DNA from: Actinomycetota bacterium
Lineage (GTDB): Bacteria; Actinomycetota; Acidimicrobiia; Acidimicrobiales; Ilumatobacteraceae
Reading direction: 5' to 3'
Assembly: GCA_016870865.1 (NCBI GenBank)
Contig: VGAC01000001.1
Location: forward strand, 124,001 to 188,000
Length of the DNA: 64,000 bases
Each line of letters opens with the position of its first letter. The stretch's first letter is position 1. The notes under the pieces were generated by a model. The model was not told the origin of the DNA, made no database searches, and saw only the letters and a list, made by a program, of their open reading frames with translations. Below, one piece after another: positions 7,873 through 15,671 of this stretch. The position numbers were made by a program, and so were the translations under genes.

Positions 7873-8775
7873 TCAACGCCCGGCAAGTTCGCGACGTGAC
7901 ACCCGCGCCAACTCGGCCGCAACCAATCGTGCCGTATCGGGGTCGCTCACGTCGGCCTGCATCACGACAGAGCGTGCCTTTGGTGCATCTGCCTCGGCGA
8001 GAAACGTGGTCAAGGTGCCCGACGGATCGACGTACGCACCAACGGGCAGCGAACACCCGCTGCCGAGAACGGCGAGGAAGGCGCGTTCGGTCTGGACCGC
8101 GTGGCGCGTTGCCGCGTCATCGATCGCCCCCAGGGCCTCACCTGCGGCGGTATCCCCGAAGCGATGTTCGACCGCAACGCAGCCCTGACCGACCATCGGG
8201 ACGAACGTGGTCGGGTCGAGGACCTCGGCGATGCGATCGGTTAGTCCGAGAATTTCGAGTGCGGCAGTGGCCATGACGATCGCACCGCGGTCGGGAATGC
8301 GCTCGAGCCTCGTGCCGATGTTGCCCCTCAACTCGGTGAAAGAAAGATCCGGCCGTGCGGCGCGCAACTGTGCCCGACGCCTCGCTGATCCGGTCGCAAC
8401 GGTTGCACCAGCCCCGAGATCGCCCAAACGGGCACCAACGAGTGCGTCGCGCGGGTCGCGACGCACGCACCATGCCCCGATGACGAGCCCCGGGTCACCC
8501 GCGGTCGGCAGGTCCTTCGCCGAGTGCACGGCGACATCGGCACGCCCATCGAGGACTGCGCGCTGCACTTCCTTGATGAAGATTCCCTGCCCCGCCATCT
8601 GGTGCAGTGGAACGTCGGCGCGCAGGTCGCCGGTGCTCTCGACGAACACGAGCTCGCACGGCCGCGACGTCGCGGTGCTGATGGCGTCGGCCACCACCTG
8701 GGCTTGCGTCCGCGCCTGGGGACTTGGTCGGGTCGCGATGCGAATCACTGCGGTGTCACCCCGTGATCCGGTCAT
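7873..8775 (-). CDS. hemC: Porphobilinogen deaminase (hydroxymethylbilane synthase)
   Basis: Polymerises four porphobilinogens into hydroxymethylbilane. The 300 residues contain the conserved Arg/Lys-rich segments, the catalytic Asp in HSAKDLPT (residue 88) and Cys241 in LGSGCSLPVG, which carries the dipyrromethane cofactor. The start region is duplicated: the 12-mer GATGACCGGATC occurs twice, giving an upstream ATG at 8789 that reads five codons and ends in a TGA overlapping the real ATG at 8775. Confidence 0.95.
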   Translation of the reverse strand: MTGSRGDTAVIRIATRPSPQARTQAQVVADAISTATSRPCELVFVESTGDLRADVPLHQMAGQGIFIKEVQRAVLDGRADVAVHSAKDLPTAGDPGLVIGAWCVRRDPRDALVGARLGDLGAGATVATGSARRRAQLRAARPDLSFTELRGNIGTRLERIPDRGAIVMATAALEILGLTDRIAEVLDPTTFVPMVGQGCVAVEHRFGDTAAGEALGAIDDAATRHAVQTERAFLAVLGSGCSLPVGAYVDPSGTLTTFLAEADAPKARSVVMQADVSDPDTARLVAAELARVSRRELAGR

Positions 8776-8793
8776 CGCGATCCGGTCATCGAG

Positions 8794-10056
8794 TCAGTGC
8801 AGGTCGAAGAGATCACGCAGGGCATCGGCCAATCGTTCGCCCTGCGGGGTACCCGCATTCTCTTTCAGGCGGACAGTCGGCTCGTGCAACAACTTCGCGG
8901 TGATGCCCCGCGTCAGAGCCTCGATTACCTCGGCCTGCTCGGGGGTCAGTTCGGCGAGGCGCTTGGCGTGGCGTTGGAGTTCCGCATCGCGCACACGTTC
9001 GGCGACCGCGTGCATCGCAGCGATGAGCGGTGCTGCTTGGCGGGCGGTCGCGTCCAGACCGTACCGCTCGACTTCCTCCGCGACGATCGCCGCGACCTTG
9101 GAGGCTTCGCCTTCTCGGGTTTCGATACCCGACTTCACCCAGTCACGCAGATCATCAAGATTGCGTAATTCAACACCGGCGAGTTCGCCGACGGATTCTT
9201 CGACGTCGCGGGGCACCGCAATGTCGACGATCAACAACGTGCGGCCCGAACGGCCGGCCATGGTCGACTCGACGAGTTCCCGGTCGAGAACGAACGAGCC
9301 AGAACCGGTGCACGTGACGACGACATCCGTGTCGAGCAGCGCCTCGCGCAACTCCGACATTGGCCGCATCGTGGCTCCGAGACGTTCGGCAAGATCGCGA
9401 CCACGTGATTCGGTGCGATTGATGACCGCCACCTGGGTGGTCGAGTTCATCGTGAGGGCGACCGCCACACCCTCGCCCATCGTGCCCGCACCGACGATGA
9501 GGACCTTTCGGGAAGCCAGGGTTCCGATCAGTTCGCGTGCCATCTCCACCGCAGCAAAGGGGATCGACGTCGTCGATCGGGAGATGCCGGTCTCGCTGCG
9601 CGCCCGTTTGCCGGTTTCCAAGGCATGGCGGAACAACAAGTTGAGCGTCGTTCGTGCCGCACCCGACTCTTGGGCGAGCGACCAAGCGCCACGAACCTGA
9701 CCGAGAACCTCGTTCTCACCGATCACGGCGGAGTCAAGGCCACAGGCAACCTCGAAGAGATGCCGCACGGCGGCATCGTCGTGCTGGCTGTAGAGGTGCT
9801 GATGTAGTTCATCGCTACGCAGCCCGCCGAGTTCGCAGAAGAACTCCGCGATGTCGTCGTATGCGGCGTGGAATTTCTCGGTCACCGCGTAGACCTCGGT
9901 GCGGTTGCAGGTGGAGAGGACCACGGCTTCACGAATGTTGTCCTTGGACGCCAGGGCGTGGAGGGCCTTGGGCATTGCGTCTGCGCCGACCGCCACACGC
10001 TCGAGAACCCGCAGGGGGCTCGTCCGGTGGTTCACACCGATGACCACTACCGACAT
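8794..10056 (-). CDS. hemA: Glutamyl-tRNA reductase
   Basis: First enzyme of C5 tetrapyrrole synthesis: it reduces glutamyl-tRNA with NADPH to glutamate-1-semialdehyde. The 420 residues show the catalytic Cys50 in VLSTCNRTEVYA, the GENEVLGQVRGAW motif, an NAD(P)-binding VLIVGAGTMGEGVA and a C-terminal dimerisation helix region. It follows rex by 12 nt. A TAGCGT hexamer containing the rex TAG stop lies 9 nt before its ATG, and a GGGG tract lies closer. Confidence 0.96.
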   Translation of the reverse strand: MSVVVIGVNHRTSPLRVLERVAVGADAMPKALHALASKDNIREAVVLSTCNRTEVYAVTEKFHAAYDDIAEFFCELGGLRSDELHQHLYSQHDDAAVRHLFEVACGLDSAVIGENEVLGQVRGAWSLAQESGAARTTLNLLFRHALETGKRARSETGISRSTTSIPFAAVEMARELIGTLASRKVLIVGAGTMGEGVAVALTMNSTTQVAVINRTESRGRDLAERLGATMRPMSELREALLDTDVVVTCTGSGSFVLDRELVESTMAGRSGRTLLIVDIAVPRDVEESVGELAGVELRNLDDLRDWVKSGIETREGEASKVAAIVAEEVERYGLDATARQAAPLIAAMHAVAERVRDAELQRHAKRLAELTPEQAEVIEALTRGITAKLLHEPTVRLKENAGTPQGERLADALRDLFDLH

Positions 10057-10065
10057 AGCAACCCC

Positions 10066-10071
10066 ACGCTA
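10066..10071 (-). promoter_or_regulatory. Possible -10 TAGCGT at the rex-hemA junction
   Basis: It lies 9 nt before the hemA ATG, so a transcript would have a very short leader. TAG is the rex stop. It is weaker than the 6-7 nt cases. Confidence 0.35.
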
Positions 10072-10761
10072 TGCGCTGACGCCCTGCACGGCGGCACCGG
10101 CGGCCCTGCGGGCCGCGGCGTTGACGGCCCGACGCTGCTCGTAGTAACTGAGAATCTGCAATTCGCCGGCCAAATCGACCTTGCGAACCGACACCCCGCG
10201 GGGCACCGACAAGACGACGGGGGCAAAATTGAGAATCGACCCGACCCCGGCGCGTACGAGCCGGTTGGCTGCCTCCTGGGCCGCGGAGGCCGGCGTGGCA
10301 AGCACACCGATGCTCACGTTCTTCGACAACACGACCTGCGACAAGTCGTCGATATGACGCACCCGCACACCCCCTACGACACCGCCAATTTTCAATTCGT
10401 CCGTGTCGAAGACACCCGCGATCGAAAATCCACGCTCGGTGAAGCCACCGTAATTTGCAAGGGCCTGGCCGAGATTTCCGGCACCGACGATGACCAGCGG
10501 CCAGTCATGGTCGAGGCCGAGCTCGCGCTGGATCTGGTACGTCAGAAAATTGACGTCGTAGCCGACCCCACGCGTGCCGAAACTGCCCAGGTACGACAGG
10601 TCTTTGCGCACTTTCGCGGCATTCATGCCGGTCAGTTCGGCGAGCTGTTCACTCGAGATCTGGTTGACGGCGTCACTCGACAGTTCGCCAAGGACGCGCA
10701 GGTAGAGAGGCAACCGCGAAAGCGCAACTTCGGGCACGCGACGGCGAGGGGAATCCGACAC
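10069..10761 (-). CDS. rex: Redox-sensing transcriptional repressor Rex
   Basis: A 230-residue NADH/NAD+-sensing repressor that in actinobacteria controls respiratory and heme genes and usually heads the hem operon, as here. A winged-helix DNA-binding domain (about 1-75, with LSYLGSFGTRGVGYDV) precedes a Rossmann domain with GAGNLG at 93-98. I chose the GTG at 10761 because the family starts near SRLPLYLRVLGEL; no ribosome site is clear. I found no full Rex operator in the gap to the divergent gene, so autoregulation is unproven. Confidence 0.93.
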   Translation of the reverse strand: MSDSPRRRVPEVALSRLPLYLRVLGELSSDAVNQISSEQLAELTGMNAAKVRKDLSYLGSFGTRGVGYDVNFLTYQIQRELGLDHDWPLVIVGAGNLGQALANYGGFTERGFSIAGVFDTDELKIGGVVGGVRVRHIDDLSQVVLSKNVSIGVLATPASAAQEAANRLVRAGVGSILNFAPVVLSVPRGVSVRKVDLAGELQILSYYEQRRAVNAAARRAAGAAVQGVSA

Positions 10762-10820
10762 GCCCCTTACGTTATGCCCTTGCGCCCCCGACCAGAAAGT
10801 CCTCTTCGGGGTTCGACCTA

Positions 10821-10826
10821 TAACCT
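10821..10826 (+). promoter_or_regulatory. -10 hexamer TAACCT, leaderless start at 10834
   Basis: Seven nt separate the hexamer from the ATG at 10834. Confidence 0.6.
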
Positions 10827-10833
10827 CCGACAC

Positions 10834-11610
10834 ATGCAGACGCCCGACGCCGTCGCCACCGCACTCGCGGCAGGTGCATGTCTCGTGGCGAGTGCCTTTT
10901 GTCTCCTCACCCTCGATCGCTGGTTCCGCCGTCGCAGCCCCCACGATCTTGCCTGGTCGGTGGCCATGGCCCTGTTCGCCCTCGGAGCCGGTGCGCTGTG
11001 GTGGGCCGAGAGCCGGGGCTGGAGTTCGGTCACGTTTCGCCTCTTCTTCCTCGCCGGCGCGGTTCTCAACGTCGCATGGCTCGCACTCGGAACCATCTAT
11101 CTGATCTTTGGTCGCCGCGTCGGCGACGCGACGCGGACGGTTCTCCTCCTCCTCTCGGGTTACGCGACTGGTGTCGTTGCGATGGCTCCGATGAAGGCAC
11201 CCGTCGACCCTGATGCTTTCCCAACCGCCAAGGAGCTGTTCGGCACGACACCCCGCATCCTCGCAGCCGTCGGCTCGGGCCTGCCGGCAATGGTCATCAT
11301 CGTCGGTGCCTTGTGGTCGGCGGCACGTGTTGCGCGTGGACGTGTGCCTGCTGCGACGACCTCGGCGCGACGTGCCGCCACTTCTCCGCGCATGCTCGCG
11401 GTCGGCAATGGTCTCATTGCGGTGGCAGCCATCATCCTCTCGGCCAGTGGAACGCTCGCGGGCCGTTTGGGCAGGGACAAGGCGTTTGCGGTCACACTCG
11501 CCGTCGGTGTCGTGGTCCTCTTCGCGGGGTTCATGGTCGCATCGAATGCCGTCGGCACCCGACCGCGCATCAGCGCAGCGCTCGCCGCAGCACTTTCCCC
11601 GTCACGTTGA
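10834..11610 (+). CDS. Polytopic membrane protein of unknown function
   Basis: A 258-residue protein with about seven hydrophobic helices and short basic loops, including RRRS and RGR near helix ends. I recognise no family. The ATG at 10834 is fixed by the leaderless promoter just upstream; the frame stays open far to the left through rex and hemA, but that part is antisense and not coding. It is transcribed divergently from rex. Its last 41 nt overlap the 3' end of the convergent acyl-CoA ligase gene. Confidence 0.8.
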   Translation: MQTPDAVATALAAGACLVASAFCLLTLDRWFRRRSPHDLAWSVAMALFALGAGALWWAESRGWSSVTFRLFFLAGAVLNVAWLALGTIYLIFGRRVGDATRTVLLLLSGYATGVVAMAPMKAPVDPDAFPTAKELFGTTPRILAAVGSGLPAMVIIVGALWSAARVARGRVPAATTSARRAATSPRMLAVGNGLIAVAAIILSASGTLAGRLGRDKAFAVTLAVGVVVLFAGFMVASNAVGTRPRISAALAAALSPSR

Positions 11611-13072
11611 CCGGCAGTTCGTCGACGAACTTCACCTTTGTCGGGCACTTGTAGCGCGAGAGCTTCTTGCGTGCGTGTTCGATGATCGACTCTTCATCGA
11701 GATGCACCCCCGACACAGACACAACGAACACCTTCACGGCCTCACCGGTGTGCGGATGAGCCACACCCACCACGGCACATGCCCTCACGCCGGGATGTTC
11801 GGCAATGACCGACTCGACCTCGGCCGGGTAGACGTTGAAGCCCGACACGATGATGAGATCCTTGGCGCGCTCGACGATGAAGAGGTTCCCTTCGTCATCG
11901 GACACTGCAATGTCGCCGGTGCGCAGCCATCCGTCCGGGGTGAGAACGCGCGCGGTCGCCTCGTCGTCGTTCCAGTAGCCACGAAACACGTTCGGCCCCT
12001 TCACCCAGATTTCACCCTCGTCACCGAGGAGGGCATCGTCACCCGCTTCATCGACGATGCGAATTTCGACACTGCTCACCGCCACACCGATCGAACCACG
12101 CGGTGAGCGGACCGCGCCGTCGACGAGACGCGCCGTCGTGACAACAGGAGACGCTTCGGTGAGGCCGTAACCCTCGGCGAGGACTATTCCGCTCTTCGAT
12201 TCCAGCAACGACGCCATGTCCTCGGGCATCTTCGCTGCGCCGGTGACGGCGAGACGGAGGGTCGACATCGAAACGTGATCGACCCCCGGCATCTGCGCAA
12301 GTGCAACCCACATTGCGGGTGCACCAGCCATGACCGTGACACTTCGCTCAACGATCGTCTCGACCGCGCTCGCCGGATCGAAACGCTCGACGAGCACGAT
12401 CGTGCCACCTGTTGCCATGGCACATCCGAACATCACGTTCAGGCCAAAGATGTGGAACATGGGCAGCACACCGAACGACACATCATCGGCATGCATCGGC
12501 GTTGCCCCGATGGTGCTGCGAATGTTCGACAAGAGATTGTCGTGCGACAACATTGCAGCCCGCGGTGCGCCGGCCGTTCCGCTGGTGAAGATCAGGACCG
12601 CAAGGTCATCAGGGTGCACGTGTGCTTCGGGGGCTTCGACACCGCTGCGCACCATGTCATCGATCGCATCCGCCGTGAGTACGTGTTCCACCGTGGGCAC
12701 GCTCACCGCGGAGATTCGTGCCCACGCCGGCGCTGCCGAGGGTCCGACGACCACGGCCTTGGCACCAACTTCGTTGATCTCGCGCTCGAGCTCGGCCGGT
12801 GTGGCCGTGGGATTCAACGGCACGGCTACGGCACCCATTCCGACGACGGCGAGGTATGCAACGACAAAGTGACGACCGTTGGCTGCCATGATCACCACGC
12901 GCTCGCCACGAGTGACGCCGATTCCCTGGAGAGCACCGCGGAACCGTCGCACCTGACCGAGCAGTTCGCCATACGTCGTCGGACGCCCCCGACTGATGAT
13001 CGCCACACGGTGACCGGGGTGGCCGGCGATGATGCCCGCCAAATTGTCGGGTGCGGTCACGCTTGTCGGCAT
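11570..13072 (-). CDS. AMP-forming acyl-CoA synthetase (fatty-acid CoA ligase family)
   Basis: A 500-residue ANL-superfamily enzyme that activates a carboxylic acid with ATP and joins it to CoA. The P-loop-like LIFTSGTAGAPRAAMLSH, the YGLTEASP motif, the hinge region DGWLRTGDIA and the catalytic lysine in VNVTGKVLRRALR are all present. The substrate cannot be told from sequence; medium- or long-chain fatty acids are likely. GGGGAAGA lies just before the ATG. It follows a 27-residue membrane peptide gene by 17 nt, probably in one transcript. Confidence 0.92.
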   Translation of the reverse strand: MPTSVTAPDNLAGIIAGHPGHRVAIISRGRPTTYGELLGQVRRFRGALQGIGVTRGERVVIMAANGRHFVVAYLAVVGMGAVAVPLNPTATPAELEREINEVGAKAVVVGPSAAPAWARISAVSVPTVEHVLTADAIDDMVRSGVEAPEAHVHPDDLAVLIFTSGTAGAPRAAMLSHDNLLSNIRSTIGATPMHADDVSFGVLPMFHIFGLNVMFGCAMATGGTIVLVERFDPASAVETIVERSVTVMAGAPAMWVALAQMPGVDHVSMSTLRLAVTGAAKMPEDMASLLESKSGIVLAEGYGLTEASPVVTTARLVDGAVRSPRGSIGVAVSSVEIRIVDEAGDDALLGDEGEIWVKGPNVFRGYWNDDEATARVLTPDGWLRTGDIAVSDDEGNLFIVERAKDLIIVSGFNVYPAEVESVIAEHPGVRACAVVGVAHPHTGEAVKVFVVSVSGVHLDEESIIEHARKKLSRYKCPTKVKFVDELPVNVTGKVLRRALR

Positions 13073-13089
13073 TCTTCCCCAAAGACCCG

Positions 13090-13173
13090 TCAGAGCATCA
13101 ACAACTGGACGATGCCCGCCACCAAGATGACCCCGATCAGGAGTGCAATGGTCAGGGTGGTTGCCGGCCTCAC
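13090..13173 (-). CDS. 27-residue single-helix membrane microprotein
   Basis: The open frame starts at a GTG at 13173 and reads MRPATTLTIALLIGVILVAG followed by IVQLLML: two charged residues at most and then one membrane helix. A TAATTT hexamer lies 6 nt before the GTG. It sits between the SAM hydroxide adenosyltransferase stop (10 nt upstream) and the acyl-CoA ligase start (17 nt downstream). The reading frame fills the gap almost exactly. Function is unknown; it may tether or regulate a membrane partner. Confidence 0.55.
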   Translation of the reverse strand: MRPATTLTIALLIGVILVAGIVQLLML

Positions 13174-13179
13174 GCCGCC

Positions 13180-13185
13180 AAATTA
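13180..13185 (-). promoter_or_regulatory. -10 hexamer TAATTT before the microprotein
   Basis: Six nt from the GTG at 13173. The first three bases are the TAA stop of the upstream gene. The 16-mer TAATTTGGCGGCGTGA recurs at the desaturase start near 63374. Confidence 0.5.
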
Positions 13186-14073
13186 CTGCCGCGGGCCGTC
13201 GGGGGCGTTTTTCCGGAGCGAAACCCGCGTCGTCGTGCCCTTTCCACCCGGTTGGGGGGCACGAAGTACGACCTGGTCGCCGTTTGCCAGGCCCACGTCG
13301 CGGGCGGCCGAGTCCTGGCGCTTCGCGATTGCCAGCATGCCGTAGGAATCGATGACGAGTCCGATCGCACCATCGGCGACGTCATCGAAAGCGCTGACCA
13401 TGGCTGCACTGCGTTCCACGCCGTCGACGACGACGGTGAGTCGTCGCGACGCGCCTGCCAGGATTTCCACGTCTTCGGGTCCGAGATTCAACTGACAATT
13501 GCCGTACACGTCGACCCACGTCACCTCGGCGAGAATTTCGGAGTCACCCACCTGGGGAAGACCGACAAGACCCGGCATCAAGATGTCGGCGTCGACAATG
13601 TCACCGAGTTCGTCGAATGTGACACCGTTGCAGAGATGTGCCGCGACCGGCGCGAAGATGTCACGGCCGGCGAACGTGGCACCGGGCGCGGGCAGATGCA
13701 GTCCGGTGTTCGACAGTACGACCGCGCGTTCGACACCGCCCACCATTGCGGCCGCCGGCACGAGCAGACCGTTGTCCGGCCCGACGAGAACACCCTCACC
13801 GCCTGCAACTTCGACTGCGATCATCCGCCGCTTGGTCGCAACACCGGGATCGACGACTGCGACGACGACACCACGTGGCACGTATTGGATTGCACGCGCC
13901 AACATGAGGGAGCCTCCACGCACGTCGTACGCGCGGACGTTGTGGCCAATGTCGGTGATACGCGCATGCGGTGCGATGTCGGCGATGACCGACTTCATTA
14001 CTCCGACGAATTCGTCGTCGAGGCCGTAGTCGGTGAGCAAAGCAACGTGATCGAAGGGCGAACGGGCGCTCAC
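13183..14073 (-). CDS. SAM hydroxide adenosyltransferase (DUF62, SAM hydrolase)
   Basis: A protein of about 296 residues in the fluorinase/chlorinase superfamily whose common members hydrolyse S-adenosylmethionine to adenosine and methionine. Conserved parts are ALLTDYGLDDEFVGVMK at the N-terminus, DPGVATKRR (Asp and Arg of the water-activating set), GPDNGLL and GRDIFAPVAAHL (candidate His). I prefer the GTG at 14073, because homologues begin just before the LLTDYG motif; an ATG at 14091 is the alternative. It lies downstream of a gap rich in hairpins. Confidence 0.87.
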   Translation of the reverse strand: MSARSPFDHVALLTDYGLDDEFVGVMKSVIADIAPHARITDIGHNVRAYDVRGGSLMLARAIQYVPRGVVVAVVDPGVATKRRMIAVEVAGGEGVLVGPDNGLLVPAAAMVGGVERAVVLSNTGLHLPAPGATFAGRDIFAPVAAHLCNGVTFDELGDIVDADILMPGLVGLPQVGDSEILAEVTWVDVYGNCQLNLGPEDVEILAGASRRLTVVVDGVERSAAMVSAFDDVADGAIGLVIDSYGMLAIAKRQDSAARDVGLANGDQVVLRAPQPGGKGTTTRVSLRKNAPDGPRQ

Positions 14074-14151
14074 GCCCCAAGTGTGTCGCATCTGCGGACG
14101 AAATTTTTCTCCACCGAAAATTGACCGAAGAAAATGAACCGGAAAATACGA

Positions 14152-14188
14152 AGGGGTCGGTGTCAACCCCCCGATGACACCGACCCCT
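14152..14188. repeat. Perfect 14-bp inverted repeat (terminator or RNA hairpin)
   Basis: AGGGGTCGGTGTCA at 14152-14165 pairs perfectly with TGACACCGACCCCT at 14175-14188 across a 9-nt loop. On the minus strand it is followed by TTCGTATTTT, so it could end leftward transcription from proC. It could also be the last hairpin of a structured leader for the SAM hydroxide adenosyltransferase gene. Confidence 0.7.
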
Positions 14189-14370
14189 CGGCGCGGCCCT
14201 TTCGGGCGCGACTCCCGACCGGCGAACCGATCGGTGGTCTATGGCAAACCATACGACCTCGATCGGGGTTGGGAAAAGCGACGGGGCACTTTTTCACAAA
14301 AAAGTTTCCGACCGTGTAAAACTGCTCGGGGCAGCCGCGGAGCCGATTCTTTACTGCTTAAACTCAGGGT
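14189..14370 (-). other. Hairpin-rich intergenic region, possible structured RNA
   Basis: No gene is convincing here. A long hairpin spans 14227-14266: CCGATCG pairs with CGATCGG, GGTC with GACC and TATGG with CCATA around a 4-nt loop. A second hairpin near 14193-14211 has a GAAA tetraloop when read on the minus strand. The stretch 14285-14330 is A/T-rich with an ACTTTTT/AAAAAGT repeat. With the inverted repeat at 14152 this gives three strong stem-loops in about 120 nt. I could not match a known RNA family. Confidence 0.45.
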
Positions 14371-15162
14371 TCACGCACCGAGTTCGGCGCTGCGTGCCGT
14401 CGCCGTGCGGACCGCGGCAAAAAACGCCTCACGGCCGCCCGCCGCTGACAACGCCGCCAAGCCGGCGGCCGTCGTGCCGTTCGGTGAGGTCACGTTTTCG
14501 CGCAGGCGCGTCGGCGAATCCGGACTCTCGGCAAGCAACCTTCCCGCACCGACAAAGAGTTGGCGCACCAGTGCCTCGGCGGTCCCGGCCGGCAGACCCT
14601 CGGCGACCCCGGCCGCAATCATCGCCTCGGCCACGAAGAAGAGATACGCAGGCCCCGAACCCGTGAGGCCCGTGACCGCGTCGAGCAGCGACTCCTCGAC
14701 GCGCACCGCAAGGCCGACGCTGCCCAGCACCTCCGCGGCAAATGCCTCGGCCTCCGCGCCACACCCGCTACCCAGAGCAAAGCCCGACGCCGCCTCACCC
14801 ACCAGCGCCGGCGTGTTCGGCATGGCGCGAATCACATCGACACCGGACCCGGCGGCGGCAGCCAGTTTCGCGAGGGTCACGCCCGCGGCGATCGACAAGA
14901 CAGTCTTTGCACCCGCCTCGACGGCGGCACGAGTCGCGGCTTCGGCATCGGCGGGCTTCACGGCGATGACCGCATTGGAGCATGCGAGCACCTCACCAGC
15001 GACCCTCGAACCGGGGAACTGTGCCGCGAGTACCGCGCGCTTTGCAGCGTCGACCTCGATGATGGTCAGGTCTGCCGCAGCCAGGCCGCCGGCAACGAGG
15101 CCGCGGGCAAGCGCACCACCCATGTTCCCGCCACCAATGATCGAGATGCCCCCGTTGATCAT
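14371..15162 (-). CDS. proC: Pyrroline-5-carboxylate reductase
   Basis: Last step of proline synthesis: reduction of pyrroline-5-carboxylate with NAD(P)H. The 263 residues have the N-terminal Rossmann motif GGISIIGGGNMGGALARGL, AMPNTPALVGEA and the C-terminal signature TGLTGSGPAYLFFVAEAM followed by VTSPNGTTAAGL. The length is typical. It is preceded by its own leaderless promoter and is not clearly in an operon. Confidence 0.96.
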   Translation of the reverse strand: MINGGISIIGGGNMGGALARGLVAGGLAAADLTIIEVDAAKRAVLAAQFPGSRVAGEVLACSNAVIAVKPADAEAATRAAVEAGAKTVLSIAAGVTLAKLAAAAGSGVDVIRAMPNTPALVGEAASGFALGSGCGAEAEAFAAEVLGSVGLAVRVEESLLDAVTGLTGSGPAYLFFVAEAMIAAGVAEGLPAGTAEALVRQLFVGAGRLLAESPDSPTRLRENVTSPNGTTAAGLAALSAAGGREAFFAAVRTATARSAELGA

Positions 15163-15168
15163 GTGCGC

Positions 15169-15174
15169 AGGCTA
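15169..15174 (-). promoter_or_regulatory. -10 hexamer TAGCCT, leaderless proC
   Basis: Six nt separate it from the ATG at 15162. Confidence 0.6.
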
Positions 15175-15203
15175 GTTCCGAACTGCGGGTGGCTACGGCC
15201 GCT

Positions 15204-15665
15204 TTACGCGTCGAATCGGCTGGCAAACCCGATGCGGATGAGTACCGGAAAGTGCCGTTCGACCGTGGCGTACAGCGTGCCGAGCACGCGGTCGAGTTCG
15301 GGCTCGCTGACACCCGACAGGAGCAGTTCACCGCGCAGGAAGAGAGCATCTTCGACGCCGATCGAAAATGCGGCGCCCACCATCTTGTTGCTGCGCCGCA
15401 GTGCCTGCTCGTACACCTCGACGGCATTTTCCTCGGGAGCAGGCATCACGTAGGTCTCGTACTGCAGAGTTCGTTGGCCGAGGGTGAGCCACACCGTCGT
15501 GAACTCCTTTTCCTCGCCTTTCATGCGCACGAACCAGTGCATGTCGTCCTCGGGGTCGCGCCCGACGGCCAGGCACAGCGCGTTGTTCTCCTTGTACGTG
15601 GCCAGCCACTCATCGATTTGCCGGGCGAGAATGCCCCGGACGGCGTCAGCCCAAATTTCACTCAT
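15204..15665 (-). CDS. YbjN-domain protein
   Basis: A 153-residue cytoplasmic protein of the YbjN family (type III chaperone-like fold). The pattern with VWLTLGQRTLQYETYVMPAPEENAVEVYEQALRR split over the first half is characteristic, including the aromatic and acidic positions. It lies 6 nt after mshA, the same order as in mycobacteria, where a YbjN gene follows the mycothiol glycosyltransferase. The biochemical role is not settled. Confidence 0.8.
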   Translation of the reverse strand: MSEIWADAVRGILARQIDEWLATYKENNALCLAVGRDPEDDMHWFVRMKGEEKEFTTVWLTLGQRTLQYETYVMPAPEENAVEVYEQALRRSNKMVGAAFSIGVEDALFLRGELLLSGVSEPELDRVLGTLYATVERHFPVLIRIGFASRFDA

Positions 15666-15671
15666 CTGCGG

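Noticed and set aside
9868-10833. A 580-residue open frame running from 9868 into the membrane protein gene
   Set aside because: The first 320 residues are antisense to hemA and rex and have no protein-like character. The leaderless promoter and membrane helices place the real start at 10834.
14285-14310. TTGTGAA near 14297 (minus strand) as a Rex site, and the ACTTTTT/AAAAAGT repeat as a terminator
   Set aside because: The Rex partner half is absent. The short A/T stem is not followed by a T-run in either direction.
14174-15175. A 333-residue plus-strand frame opposite proC
   Set aside because: It is Ala/Pro/Arg-rich antisense of a clear proC gene, caused by GC-rich third positions.
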